A stretch of DNA of 13,413 nt from a bacterium (GTDB lineage: Bacteria > Bacteroidota > Bacteroidia > Cytophagales > Thermonemataceae): contig JANYGM010000262.1 of assembly GCA_025362415.1 (NCBI GenBank), positions 1 through 13,413 of the forward strand. The letters run 5' to 3'. The notes under the pieces were generated by a model. It had not been told where the DNA came from. It saw nothing but the letters and a program-made list of their open reading frames with translations, and did not search any database. Made by a program: the position numbers and the translations under genes. Below are positions 1 through 5,423 of the stretch, one piece after another. The first letter of the stretch is position 1; every line of letters starts with the position of its first letter.

Positions 1-1
1 A

Positions 2-772
2 ATGGATAAGAAACTAATTTTTGCAGGTGCTTTTGGATTGCTCTTTTTGGGCGTGCTAGTGTGGTTTTTGTTTTTTCGCAAAGACCCCGTTACTGGTAAA
101 ACACAAATGAATTTAGGCAAAAAAGATGACAAAACACCCGCACAACACACAAAAACAGTTACAAATACGGTTTATGTAAATGGTGGCGGCGGTGCTAGTG
201 GTAGAAATGATGATTTCCCACTAAAACAAGGTAGTTATGGTGAGAAAGTTAAGAAAATACAAACAAAACTCAAAATAACCGCTGACGGTGATTGGGGACC
301 AGGTACGCAAGCAGCACTCGTAAAAGCAGGGATTACAAGCGGATTTTCTGACCAAACCACACTAGATAAGTGGCTTAATCCTACTTCTACACCTGATACG
401 GCAAGTGCAACGCCAAAACCAAATATAGTACAAGCAACTATTACAATGAATGATTACAAGCAAAGAGATGAAAAGTTTGGAGGATTATGGTCATCTAAAA
501 ATAGCATAAATATTTATCAAGATGCTGATGCTACCTCAAAAGTTGTAACTGTATTTCAACCATCTGAACCAGTTGCTAATAATGCTTTTTATGGTATGGG
601 AATTGTAAAAAATGGCTTTTTATTGGTTGGATATGGTGGTTGGAATGCCAGTACCAAAGGTTGGGCTTTATTTTCAGAACTTACACAAGTGAGAAAAAAG
701 CAATGGACTGACCGTTATTTTTCCTTCAATGATGAAAACCAAAGTAAAAGAAAATCTAGAAAAAGATACTAA
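2..772 (+). CDS. Membrane-anchored protein with peptidoglycan-binding and SH3-like domains
   Basis: The 256-residue product starts with a short cytoplasmic end and a transmembrane helix (about residues 5-25). A polar linker with a GGGG stretch follows, then a PG_binding_1-like domain (about 72-110) with the hallmarks FPLKQGSYGEKVKKIQ and DGDWGPGTQAAL. A Ser/Thr/Pro linker leads to a beta-rich region (about 160-228; INIYQDADATSKVV, FLLVGYGG, KGWALFSEL) that resembles a bacterial SH3-like domain. The tail is strongly basic. I infer a protein anchored in the inner membrane or virion membrane that touches peptidoglycan. It lies 14 bp before another TM plus peptidoglycan-binding gene with a nearly identical FPLK.GSYG motif, so the two look like diverged paralogues. 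The ATG is at the window edge, so a longer form cannot be excluded. Confidence 0.8.
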   Translation: MDKKLIFAGAFGLLFLGVLVWFLFFRKDPVTGKTQMNLGKKDDKTPAQHTKTVTNTVYVNGGGGASGRNDDFPLKQGSYGEKVKKIQTKLKITADGDWGPGTQAALVKAGITSGFSDQTTLDKWLNPTSTPDTASATPKPNIVQATITMNDYKQRDEKFGGLWSSKNSINIYQDADATSKVVTVFQPSEPVANNAFYGMGIVKNGFLLVGYGGWNASTKGWALFSELTQVRKKQWTDRYFSFNDENQSKRKSRKRY

Positions 773-786
773 ACCAATTATTAACA

Positions 787-1308
787 ATGGAAACAAGTCA
801 AAAAACGCTAATATTTGGTTTTGCAGGGCTTTTGATGCTGATATTGATTGTGTTTTTCTTTATGTGGAGAAAGAAAAACAAACCAGTGACACCAGCACCA
901 AACACAGAGGCTAACGCAACTTTGCAGGCGCAATTACAGGCGCAAATGCAAACACAACAGGCACTTTTGCAGGCACAAACGCAAACACAACACACACAAG
1001 CGCAAATGCAGGCGCAAATACTAGCGCAAGAGAAAGCACAGGCATTAGCACAGGCACAAGCATTATTGCAGGCGCAAAACGTACCAGCAAGCAATGAGGA
1101 GTTTCCACTAAAAGTGGGTAGCTATGGTTTGAGAGTGAAAAAATTGCAAACTTTCTTAGCTAAAAAATACGGTTGGAGTGGCAAAATAGACGGGAAATTA
1201 GGCACGCAAACAATGCAGGCACTAAAAGATAAGTTTAAATTGACAACTGATGACTTTTCGCAGGCAAAATACGAGCTTTTCAATATTGAAAGTATCATTA
1301 TAGACTAA
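787..1308 (+). CDS. Membrane-anchored Q/A-rich protein with C-terminal peptidoglycan-binding domain
   Basis: The 173-residue product has an N-terminal transmembrane helix (about 8-27) followed by RKKNK, which favours the N terminus outside unless the helix is a signal anchor. Residues about 45-98 are a low-complexity Gln/Ala stalk built from QAQ, QMQ and QTQ units, likely an extended helix or coiled coil. Residues about 105-152 form a PG_binding_1-like domain (FPLKVGSYGLRVKKLQ, GKIDGKLGTQTMQAL). I infer a membrane-tethered stalk presenting a peptidoglycan-binding head, perhaps a virion penetration component or a lysis accessory. The Q/A stretch produces long open frames on the opposite strand that are artefacts of its composition. 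A C-rich repeat array begins 2 bp after the stop. Confidence 0.8.
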   Translation: METSQKTLIFGFAGLLMLILIVFFFMWRKKNKPVTPAPNTEANATLQAQLQAQMQTQQALLQAQTQTQHTQAQMQAQILAQEKAQALAQAQALLQAQNVPASNEEFPLKVGSYGLRVKKLQTFLAKKYGWSGKIDGKLGTQTMQALKDKFKLTTDDFSQAKYELFNIESIIID

Positions 1309-1309
1309 G

Positions 1310-1386
1310 TAGCTCCCTAACCCCCAAAGTAGCCCCCTAGCCCCCAAAGGGGGAACAGGATAGCCCCCTAACCCCCAAAGGGGGAA
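1310..1386. repeat. C-rich palindromic repeat array, copy 1
   Basis: Three tandem variants of a unit whose core is CCCCCTAACCCCCAAAG, two of them ending in CCCCCAAAGGGGG, which forms a 5-bp stem with an AAA loop. It directly follows the stop of the Q/A-rich gene. The same unit recurs at 4201-4259 and 5318-5343. Base composition is sharply different from the surrounding AT-rich DNA. Confidence 0.85.
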
Positions 1387-1440
1387 CAATGCAAAAATAC
1401 AAAAATAATAAATAAATTTTAATTTAAAACAAATAAGAAA

Positions 1441-1695
1441 ATGGATTACACTTGGAAAGAATGGTTGGTTATCTTGGTTTTGTTTCTTTTGTGTGTGTCA
1501 ATAGGCGTGCCTATTGGTGCAAAATTGCAAAGAATGAAAGATGAAAAAGCCAAAGCAGCAGCAGCTGAAAAAGCTAAAAAAGAGGCAGAAGAAGCCGCTA
1601 AAAAACTTGCAGCAAGCACAACAGCACCCGCAACAGCAAGCACAACAACGCCCATAGTAGCAAGTACACCTTCTACAATGGTAGTAGTGAAATAA
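1441..1695 (+). CDS. Small single-pass membrane protein with K/A/E helix and Thr/Ala tail
   Basis: The 84-residue product has one transmembrane helix (about 8-26, WLVILVLFLLCVSIGVPIG), then a charged Lys/Ala/Glu helix (about 30-57, rich in AEKAKKEAEEAAKK) likely to be a coiled coil, then a Thr/Ala/Ser/Pro-rich tail. I do not recognise the family. It sits in the run of small membrane genes, downstream of the C-rich repeat and just upstream of an intrinsic terminator at 1702-1734. The role is unknown; the layout suits a minor membrane protein of the phage-like element. Confidence 0.7.
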   Translation: MDYTWKEWLVILVLFLLCVSIGVPIGAKLQRMKDEKAKAAAAEKAKKEAEEAAKKLAASTTAPATASTTTPIVASTPSTMVVVK

Positions 1696-1701
1696 ATAAA
1701 G

Positions 1702-1734
1702 ACCTTCAAGGTTTTAAAAACTTTGAAGGTTTTT
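1702..1734 (+). terminator. Intrinsic terminator after the small K/A/E membrane gene
   Basis: ACCTTCAAGGTTTT (1702-1715) pairs with AAAACTTTGAAGGT (1717-1730) with one G-T wobble; the innermost A/T pairs would open to form the loop. A T run follows the 3' arm. Because the next gene starts at 1761 in the same direction, it may act as a partial terminator or processing site. Confidence 0.65.
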
Positions 1735-1760
1735 ATCCAAACGCAAAAAAAATTAAAAAA

Positions 1761-1928
1761 ATGGAAACTCTCAACAATATTCTTGGTAAAGACGGCATCA
1801 AAACCGACAACAAAGTACGTGTAATCATTGAAGATGAAACATACTACAAACTAGGTGCAACACTAGGACTTGTCCTTATTTTGGGATTTGTAATGTTTTT
1901 TAGTTCAAAAGCAATTTTTCAAAACTAA
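1761..1928 (+). CDS. Tiny single-pass membrane protein (55 aa)
   Basis: ATG at 1761 to TAA at 1926-1928 gives 55 residues starting METLNNILGKDG. Residues 1-30 are polar (VRVIIEDETYYK) and residues about 31-48 form one transmembrane helix (LGATLGLVLILGFVMFF), ending SSKAIFQN. The start is preceded by an A-rich stretch (AATTAAAAAA), as at other starts nearby. It fills an otherwise empty gap between same-strand genes, which supports it as real. No family recognised; likely a minor membrane component of the phage-like element. Confidence 0.65.
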   Translation: METLNNILGKDGIKTDNKVRVIIEDETYYKLGATLGLVLILGFVMFFSSKAIFQN

Positions 1929-1942
1929 AATAACACAAAATT

Positions 1943-2212
1943 ATGAGCGCAATACACCCATCAGCAAGAACATTGGGGCTTTCTTCTATCAATCCTATCA
2001 AAGCAGGATTTTTGTATGGCAGCATTTTTAATACGGGTACAGATGTTATTACTGTTACCTGGATAAGTCAGTCGCCTGATAATGATTTGAATGATGATGT
2101 TTTGATAATTCCGCCAGGAGCAATATTTAATTTTGATTTTGTGGCAGGGCGTTATTATCCTGAAATGACTATTTTATGCTTAGATGTGGCAGAAACAGCT
2201 TTTTTTTATTAA
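1943..2212 (+). CDS. Small beta-rich protein, candidate virion protein
   Basis: The 89-residue product has no signal peptide and no helix-forming membrane segment. Its pattern alternates hydrophobic strands and turns: GSIFNTGTDVITVTW (about 26-40), DDVLIIPPGAIFNFDF (51-66), YYPEMTILCLDVAE (71-84). The N-x-G-T-D strand followed by an IPPGA turn and a further strand suggests a small beta-sandwich. It starts 14 bp after the 55-residue membrane gene and ends 18 bp before another one, so it belongs to the same transcription unit. I infer a minor capsid, cement or spike-base protein of the element, from shape and context only; no family is recognised by name. Confidence 0.7.
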   Translation: MSAIHPSARTLGLSSINPIKAGFLYGSIFNTGTDVITVTWISQSPDNDLNDDVLIIPPGAIFNFDFVAGRYYPEMTILCLDVAETAFFY

Positions 2213-2230
2213 GAAAATAAATCAATAAAA

Positions 2231-2365
2231 ATGGAAAATTTAGAAAAAAACTTGCAAATTGCTTATTTAGTTTTGGGTATTTTGTCGTTTGCACTACTTA
2301 TTTACCTCAATTTCAGAAGAACGCAAATTTTGGAGGAAGAAGTAAAACAAAAGATAGTGAAATAG
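2231..2365 (+). CDS. Tiny single-pass membrane protein (44 aa)
   Basis: ATG at 2231 (after AATCAATAAAA) to TAG at 2363-2365 gives 44 residues: MENLEKNLQ, a transmembrane helix (about 9-27, IAYLVLGILSFALLIYLNF), then RRTQILEEEVKQKIVK. The RR after the helix predicts the C terminus inside. The stop codon lies inside the start of a TAGTGA repeat array, so the last two or three codons are repeat-derived. It is the fourth one-helix protein in a 2.4-kb stretch. Confidence 0.65.
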   Translation: MENLEKNLQIAYLVLGILSFALLIYLNFRRTQILEEEVKQKIVK

Positions 2366-2442
2366 TGAGTAGTGAGTAGTGAAAATACATTATTTACGAC
2401 AAAAACACTACACACTACTTCACTACTTCACTACACACTACT
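2354..2442. repeat. TAGTGA heptad array with imperfect inverted repeat, copy 1
   Basis: A left arm of TAGTGA/GTAGTGAG units is followed by AATACATTATTTACGACAAAAA and a right arm of CACTAC units that is largely complementary. As RNA it could form a long, imperfect hairpin with an A-rich loop. It lies across the stop of the 44-residue gene and ends about 16 bp before the next start at 2458. Related elements are at 4606-4670 and 12650-12845. Confidence 0.8.
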
Positions 2443-2457
2443 TAAAATAATACAATT

Positions 2458-3120
2458 ATGGGATTTCAAGGCGGTGGCGGTGGCGGTGCAAATACACCCA
2501 CACCCACAACAAACATACGCATACCACAGGCAAGATTAGAGATAGTCGCAAAAAATCAACAAGAACTAATAGAACAAGTAAGAGGTGAGTTTATTCTACC
2601 TTTTCGTGTGTTTTATGATGATTTGGGAAGTAATGAATGGTTAGGGCATAATCCTAAAATTTTCCTTTTTCGCTACAAAAAACGAATGAAAAGGACAAGA
2701 AATGCTAACCACAGACCTAATCCAAACGAAAGAGTAGAACTAGTAGGTGCGCACTTTGCACACACAGAAAACGAAGTGAACGAAAAAAAAAATATCAATA
2801 GAATAACGGAGTGGGACGCTAGTACAATATTACCAGTACAAGGAAATTTATTATTAAGACCTTTTTATAAGAAACACGCCACTAGAATAGTGCTTAAAAG
2901 TAATGATTGGCTTAGAGATGTAGGAAACGGCAAATTTGGTCCTCGTGGAGGTGCTACTAAAAATACAAGATTTTCTGAATATTTTAAATTTTGCTATTGC
3001 ATTGAGAAAAACGGAAAAATATTATTTGGCGACCTAAGCACGGAAACAATAAAAATGAGAGTAGAAAAATATAGTGAAAAAACTAATAGTGGCTTTGCCG
3101 CTATTCTCAAATTAGTGTAA
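2458..3120 (+). CDS. Hypothetical protein with Gly-rich N terminus (220 aa)
   Basis: The product begins MGFQGGGGGGANTPTPTT, a flexible Gly/Pro/Thr arm, followed by a mixed alpha/beta body that is basic in places (FRYKKRMKRTRNANHRPNPNER, about 72-93). There is no signal peptide or membrane helix. It is the largest soluble protein in this part of the element. A flexible glycine arm followed by a compact body is compatible with a virion structural protein, but I recognise no family and no catalytic motif. The last 12 bases of the gene (AAATTAGTGTAA, including the stop) are repeated at 3123-3134, immediately downstream. Codon use matches its neighbours. Confidence 0.75.
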   Translation: MGFQGGGGGGANTPTPTTNIRIPQARLEIVAKNQQELIEQVRGEFILPFRVFYDDLGSNEWLGHNPKIFLFRYKKRMKRTRNANHRPNPNERVELVGAHFAHTENEVNEKKNINRITEWDASTILPVQGNLLLRPFYKKHATRIVLKSNDWLRDVGNGKFGPRGGATKNTRFSEYFKFCYCIEKNGKILFGDLSTETIKMRVEKYSEKTNSGFAAILKLV

Positions 3121-3141
3121 AAAAATTAGTGTAAACACTAA
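3109..3141. repeat. Duplicated gene end and short inverted repeat
   Basis: AAATTAGTGTAA occurs at 3109-3120 (including the stop codon) and again at 3123-3134. The second copy overlaps TTAGTGT / ACACTAA (3126-3132 / 3135-3141), a 7-bp inverted repeat with 2 bp between the arms. No T run follows on the plus strand, so this is a weak terminator at best. Confidence 0.6.
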
Positions 3142-3156
3142 AAAGCCTTCTCCCAA

Positions 3157-3239
3157 ACATTAAGCTGTTACGGCATAATGTGCTAAAATTTAAGCTGTTA
3201 CGGCATAAATTACAATATGTAAGCTGTTACGGCATACAT
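3157..3239. repeat. Three-hairpin array with a 17-nt core and covarying outer arms
   Basis: The core TAAGCTGTTACGGCATA is present without change at 3161-3177, 3191-3207 and 3220-3236. The flanks differ but are complementary in each copy: ACAT/ATGT, AATT/AATT and ATG/CAT. Within the core, GCTG can pair with CGGC (one G-T) around a TTA loop, and the terminal TA with TA. Spacers between hairpins are 5 nt (GCTAA, ACAAT), giving a period of about 30 bp. Possible roles are an iteron-like replication or regulator-binding site, or an RNA element in the leader of the lysis genes. Confidence 0.8.
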
Positions 3240-3286
3240 TGAAAATGGGTTTTAAAAGATTAAAAAAATATCAAAACAACAAAAAA

Positions 3287-3631
3287 ATGAGCATTGAAAC
3301 CATAGTTCTAGGCGCAATAGGCGTAATAATTCCTGTGATTACCACAATTATAGGAAAATACATCAACTCGCTTATTGAAGCACAAGAAGACCTTAAAAAA
3401 GCATTTGAAGACTACAAAAAAGAAGATGCAGAAGCAGAAAAAAGGCAAGATGAACATATTTTGACACTCCAAAACAAGCAAATAAACGGACTTTCTAAAC
3501 TCAACGAATTAGAAACAACAATAAAAGAAGAAAGAAAAGAGCTTGCAGTGCAAATAAAAGCACTTTCGGACACTATTATAGTGCTTACTGAAACAATTAA
3601 GCACCTGGAAAAAGAAATTAAAAAATCTTAA
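3287..3631 (+). CDS. Membrane-anchored coiled-coil protein at the head of the lysis cassette
   Basis: I choose ATG 3287, preceded by ACAACAAAAAA like other starts here; in-frame TTG 3239 overlaps the hairpin array and ATG 3245 is a weaker alternative. The 114-residue product begins MSIETIVLGAIGVIIPVITTIIGKYI, one transmembrane helix (about 4-26). It then runs as a highly charged helix (EAQEDLKKAFEDYKKEDAEAEKRQDE, later KLNELETTIKEERKELAVQIKALSDTI) that should be a coiled coil to the end. It lies 13 bp before a holin-like gene. It could be a lysis regulator, an inner-membrane spanin-like component or a holin partner; the family is not recognised. Confidence 0.7.
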   Translation: MSIETIVLGAIGVIIPVITTIIGKYINSLIEAQEDLKKAFEDYKKEDAEAEKRQDEHILTLQNKQINGLSKLNELETTIKEERKELAVQIKALSDTIIVLTETIKHLEKEIKKS

Positions 3632-3644
3632 AAACACAACAACA

Positions 3645-3890
3645 ATGGAACTACTCAATTTCCTTAGTCAATATTTGCATATTGACAATATTAAAAAAAG
3701 TTGGAGAACCACAATAATAGGCTTAATGCTTATTGCAGGCGGTTTTGTGTCAAAATTTGTGCCTATTGCAGGGCAAATTACCAGTTGGAACGAAGTAATA
3801 CTTGCCGTTTCTTTTGGCGTATTGCTTTGTTTCTCAAACGTCAAAGCAATACCAAATAATCCGACTGATAATAGCATAACCACAGAATAA
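3645..3890 (+). CDS. Holin-like small membrane protein
   Basis: The 81-residue product has an amphipathic N terminus (MELLNFLSQYLHIDNIKKSWR), a first hydrophobic helix (about 22-44, TTIIGLMLIAGGFVSKFVPIAG), a short polar turn, and a second helix (about 48-66, EVILAVSFGVLLCFSNV), followed by a polar tail. Two short helices, small size, and a place directly before spanin-like genes and a peptidoglycan enzyme fit a class II-type phage holin. The gene ends with TAA at 3888-3890, and the next ATG starts at 3892, so translation may be coupled. Holins are too divergent to name from sequence alone; the call rests mostly on context. Confidence 0.65.
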   Translation: MELLNFLSQYLHIDNIKKSWRTTIIGLMLIAGGFVSKFVPIAGQITSWNEVILAVSFGVLLCFSNVKAIPNNPTDNSITTE

Positions 3891-3891
3891 A

Positions 3892-4200
3892 ATGGAAACA
3901 ACCACAACCACAACCAGCATAAAAATACATTGGACATTTGTCGTTTTCCTTGCCGTAATTAGCTTTTTATTTTATTACGGTTGTACGCAAAACGCACCAC
4001 AAACAACGGATAACAAGTATTTTATCAAAAAAATAGACAGTTTAGAGAGCTGCATACAAAATTATGAACAACGAGCAGAACAAGAGCGAATTTACAGGAA
4101 TGACCTCTACCGCAAAAGAGATAGTTTGGAGAATATTATTGTGCTTTACCATCTTTATTTGCCTAGTTTACAAGAACTTAAACGCACAAGTAAACCCTAA
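3892..4200 (+). CDS. Rz-like inner-membrane spanin candidate
   Basis: The 102-residue product has a Thr-rich start, one transmembrane helix (about 14-30, WTFVVFLAVISFLFYYG) and a periplasmic-type charged helical region (about 42-88, FIKKIDSLESCIQNYEQRAEQERIYRNDLYRKRDSLENII). FYYGC could also be read as a weak lipobox. Signal anchor plus coiled coil, placed after a holin-like gene, matches inner-membrane spanins (Rz-like). The last 101 bases are shared out of frame with the next gene, the arrangement known from Rz/Rz1 pairs. The stop TAA (4198-4200) abuts a C-rich repeat, so the original C terminus may have been different. Confidence 0.6.
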   Translation: METTTTTTSIKIHWTFVVFLAVISFLFYYGCTQNAPQTTDNKYFIKKIDSLESCIQNYEQRAEQERIYRNDLYRKRDSLENIIVLYHLYLPSLQELKRTSKP

Positions 4201-4597
4201 CAGCCCACTAACCCCCAAAGTAGCCCCCCAAAGTAGCCCCCTAGCCCCCAAAGGGGGAATAGTGCAAAATACAAAACAGTTTATTGTATTTGTATTTATT
4301 CCTACTTTTAGAGTTGAGGGCGTTTGTATGGATACACTCACCTATACGCAAATACGCAATGAAATTGGCGTTTTAAGGCAAATAAAGCGTATTGATAGCA
4401 ATATGATAACTTCTTTTGAGAAAACTATAAACCTAAAAGATAGCATTATAAGCACTCAAAAATTAGAAATATTTGCTTACCAGGATAAAGTACAGGCATT
4501 AGAAAAAACCTTAAAGAAACAACGAAAACGGAGTTTTTGGCAAAAAGTAGCTATACCAGGTACTTTCATTTTAGGAATAATTTTAGGGAAAATTTAA
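4100..4597 (+). CDS. Overlapping spanin-like protein with signal peptide, coiled coil and C-terminal TM
   Basis: I prefer ATG 4100 over in-frame ATG 4064 because it gives a clean signal peptide (MTSTAKEIVWRILLCFTIFICLVYKNLNAQ with likely cleavage after NA). The mature part starts with a Pro-rich stretch (residues about 33-53, SPLTPK, SSPLAPKGG) encoded entirely by a C-rich repeat. It continues with a coiled coil (about 80-143, RQIKRIDSNMITSFEK, YQDKVQALEKTLKKQRKR) and a final hydrophobic segment (about 147-163, FWQKVAIPGTFILGIILG). It overlaps the upstream spanin-like gene by 101 bp in another frame. Signal peptide, coiled coil and terminal TM recall spanin-type proteins of Bacteroidota phages. 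If the repeat is a late insertion, the working protein might instead start at ATG 4328 (MDTLTYTQIRNEI), giving 89 residues. Confidence 0.6.
   Translation: MTSTAKEIVWRILLCFTIFICLVYKNLNAQVNPNSPLTPKVAPQSSPLAPKGGIVQNTKQFIVFVFIPTFRVEGVCMDTLTYTQIRNEIGVLRQIKRIDSNMITSFEKTINLKDSIISTQKLEIFAYQDKVQALEKTLKKQRKRSFWQKVAIPGTFILGIILGKI
4201..4259. repeat. C-rich palindromic repeat array, copy 2 (inside a gene)
   Basis: Tandem partial units (CACTAACCCCCAAAG, TAGCCCCCCAAAG) end in a full unit with CCCCCAAAGGGGG. It is related to the arrays at 1310-1386 and 5318-5343. It begins right after the stop of the Rz-like gene and is translated in the overlapping spanin-like frame as a Pro/Ser/Lys linker with no stop codon in that frame. 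Confidence 0.85.
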
Positions 4598-4605
4598 TTT
4601 AGCGA

Positions 4606-4670
4606 GTAGTGAAATAGTGAGTAGTGAAATACATTATTACGACAAAAAACACTACTCACTATTTCACTAC
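4606..4670. repeat. TAGTGA heptad inverted repeat, copy 2
   Basis: A perfect 21-bp inverted repeat (4606-4626 and 4650-4670), built from GTAGTGA-type units, encloses a 23-nt loop containing ATACATTATTACGACAAAAA. It follows the spanin-like gene stop by 8 bp and ends 16 bp before the peptidoglycan-enzyme start. As RNA it would be a very stable hairpin, but no T run follows. Confidence 0.85.
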
Positions 4671-4686
4671 ACACTACACACTAAAA

Positions 4687-5328
4687 ATGAACACTATTCA
4701 ATTACAAAAATTTATTAACCTTGCAGGTTACAACGTCCTTGTTGAGGACGGAGTTTTGGGCGCAAAAACCGCAGCTGCAAAACTTCAAACAGAAAAAAGC
4801 ATTGGTGCTGATTTGAGAACAAAATACGGAATTACTTATTATACAGGCTTTTATGCTTATAGAAGTAAAGAAGAATTTGATAATCTTGCTACTGATTTTT
4901 TGTTGTTTTTCAAAAACGGCATTATTACAGGTTGCGTACCTTGTAGCACACGTGCAGGAGATTTTTACGTTTTTAATCCTATCACTTACGGTGGCATCAC
5001 AGGCACAGCCGTACTTGCGGAGGGTTATTATCCTCAAACCTTTTTAGGCTCGTGGCAGACACGTCTGGGTTGGCGTTCTTTTGAGTGCTTGCAGACAAAA
5101 AGCATTAAAATATACAGGGACGGCAATAGAAACCGCATTATTGACAAAACTACATTAGTGGTTGGAGGTACAGATATTGGCATCAATATACATTCAGCAG
5201 GTTGGGGAAATTTGATAGATAGGTGGTCGGCAGGTTGTGTGGTGGTGCCTCGTGAGCATTGGGATAATTTCGCAAGTGAAAACCTGCAAGAAGGAATTAG
5301 TTATGATTTGGTTTTAATAGCCCCCTAA
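4687..5328 (+). CDS. L,D-transpeptidase-like peptidoglycan enzyme, probable lysin of the element
   Basis: I place the start at ATG 4687; the in-frame GTG 4624 would translate the inverted repeat. The 213-residue product has no signal peptide. Residues about 1-45 resemble a peptidoglycan-binding domain (IQLQKFINLAGYNVLVEDGVLGAKTAAAKLQ). The C-terminal half carries GINIHSAGWGNLIDRWSAGC (H169, S181, C184), which resembles the His...[S/T]-x-G-Cys catalytic signature of YkuD-type L,D-transpeptidases, with Ala in place of the usual His before Gly-Cys. By position after holin- and spanin-like genes it is likely the lysin or a cell-wall remodelling enzyme of the element. The absence of a signal peptide suits holin-dependent export. 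Its last residues, AP, and its stop codon come from a C-rich repeat. The catalytic direction (hydrolysis or transpeptidation) cannot be judged from sequence. Confidence 0.7.
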   Translation: MNTIQLQKFINLAGYNVLVEDGVLGAKTAAAKLQTEKSIGADLRTKYGITYYTGFYAYRSKEEFDNLATDFLLFFKNGIITGCVPCSTRAGDFYVFNPITYGGITGTAVLAEGYYPQTFLGSWQTRLGWRSFECLQTKSIKIYRDGNRNRIIDKTTLVVGGTDIGINIHSAGWGNLIDRWSAGCVVVPREHWDNFASENLQEGISYDLVLIAP

Positions 5329-5343
5329 CCCCCAAAGGGGGGA
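5318..5343. repeat. C-rich palindromic repeat, copy 3 (supplies a stop codon)
   Basis: A single unit, CCCCCTAACCCCCAAAG plus GGGGG, with the CCCCCAAAGGGGG hairpin. The TAA at 5326-5328 inside it is the stop of the L,D-transpeptidase-like gene, so the repeat probably replaced or trimmed the original 3' end. Confidence 0.85.
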
Positions 5344-5390
5344 TAATACAAGAAATGAAAAGGGAAAATTGGTAAAATTGTTAGAGCAGA

Positions 5391-5423
5391 AAAGCACCAC
5401 TATTTTAGTGGTGCTTTTTTTTT
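5391..5423 (+). terminator. Intrinsic terminator ending the element's plus-strand genes
   Basis: AAAGCACCACTA (5391-5402) pairs perfectly with TAGTGGTGCTTT (5406-5417) around a TTT loop, and the T run continues to 5423. A near-identical hairpin sits at 5716-5746. Flanking A and T tracts make it potentially bidirectional. Confidence 0.85.

Noticed and set aside
729..914. 61-residue plus-strand frame bridging the first two genes
   Set aside because: It overlaps both convincing genes and shows no domain or signal of its own.
798..1108. Long minus-strand frames, one of them Cys-rich, opposite the Q/A-rich gene
   Set aside because: They are the antisense reading of the CAG/CAA-type repeat codons; low complexity, no start context, and fully inside a well-supported gene.
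3157..3239. Small CRISPR array
   Set aside because: Spacers would be only 12-13 nt and are partly complementary to each other as hairpin arms; no cas genes.
4624..4686. N-terminal extension of the L,D-transpeptidase-like gene from GTG 4624
   Set aside because: The extension is a translation of the inverted repeat; the same residues (ITTKNTTHYFT) appear from the unrelated repeat at 12695.
4702..5047. Frames overlapping the L,D-transpeptidase-like gene on both strands (111 and 64 residues)
   Set aside because: Shadows of the supported gene, without domain or start context.
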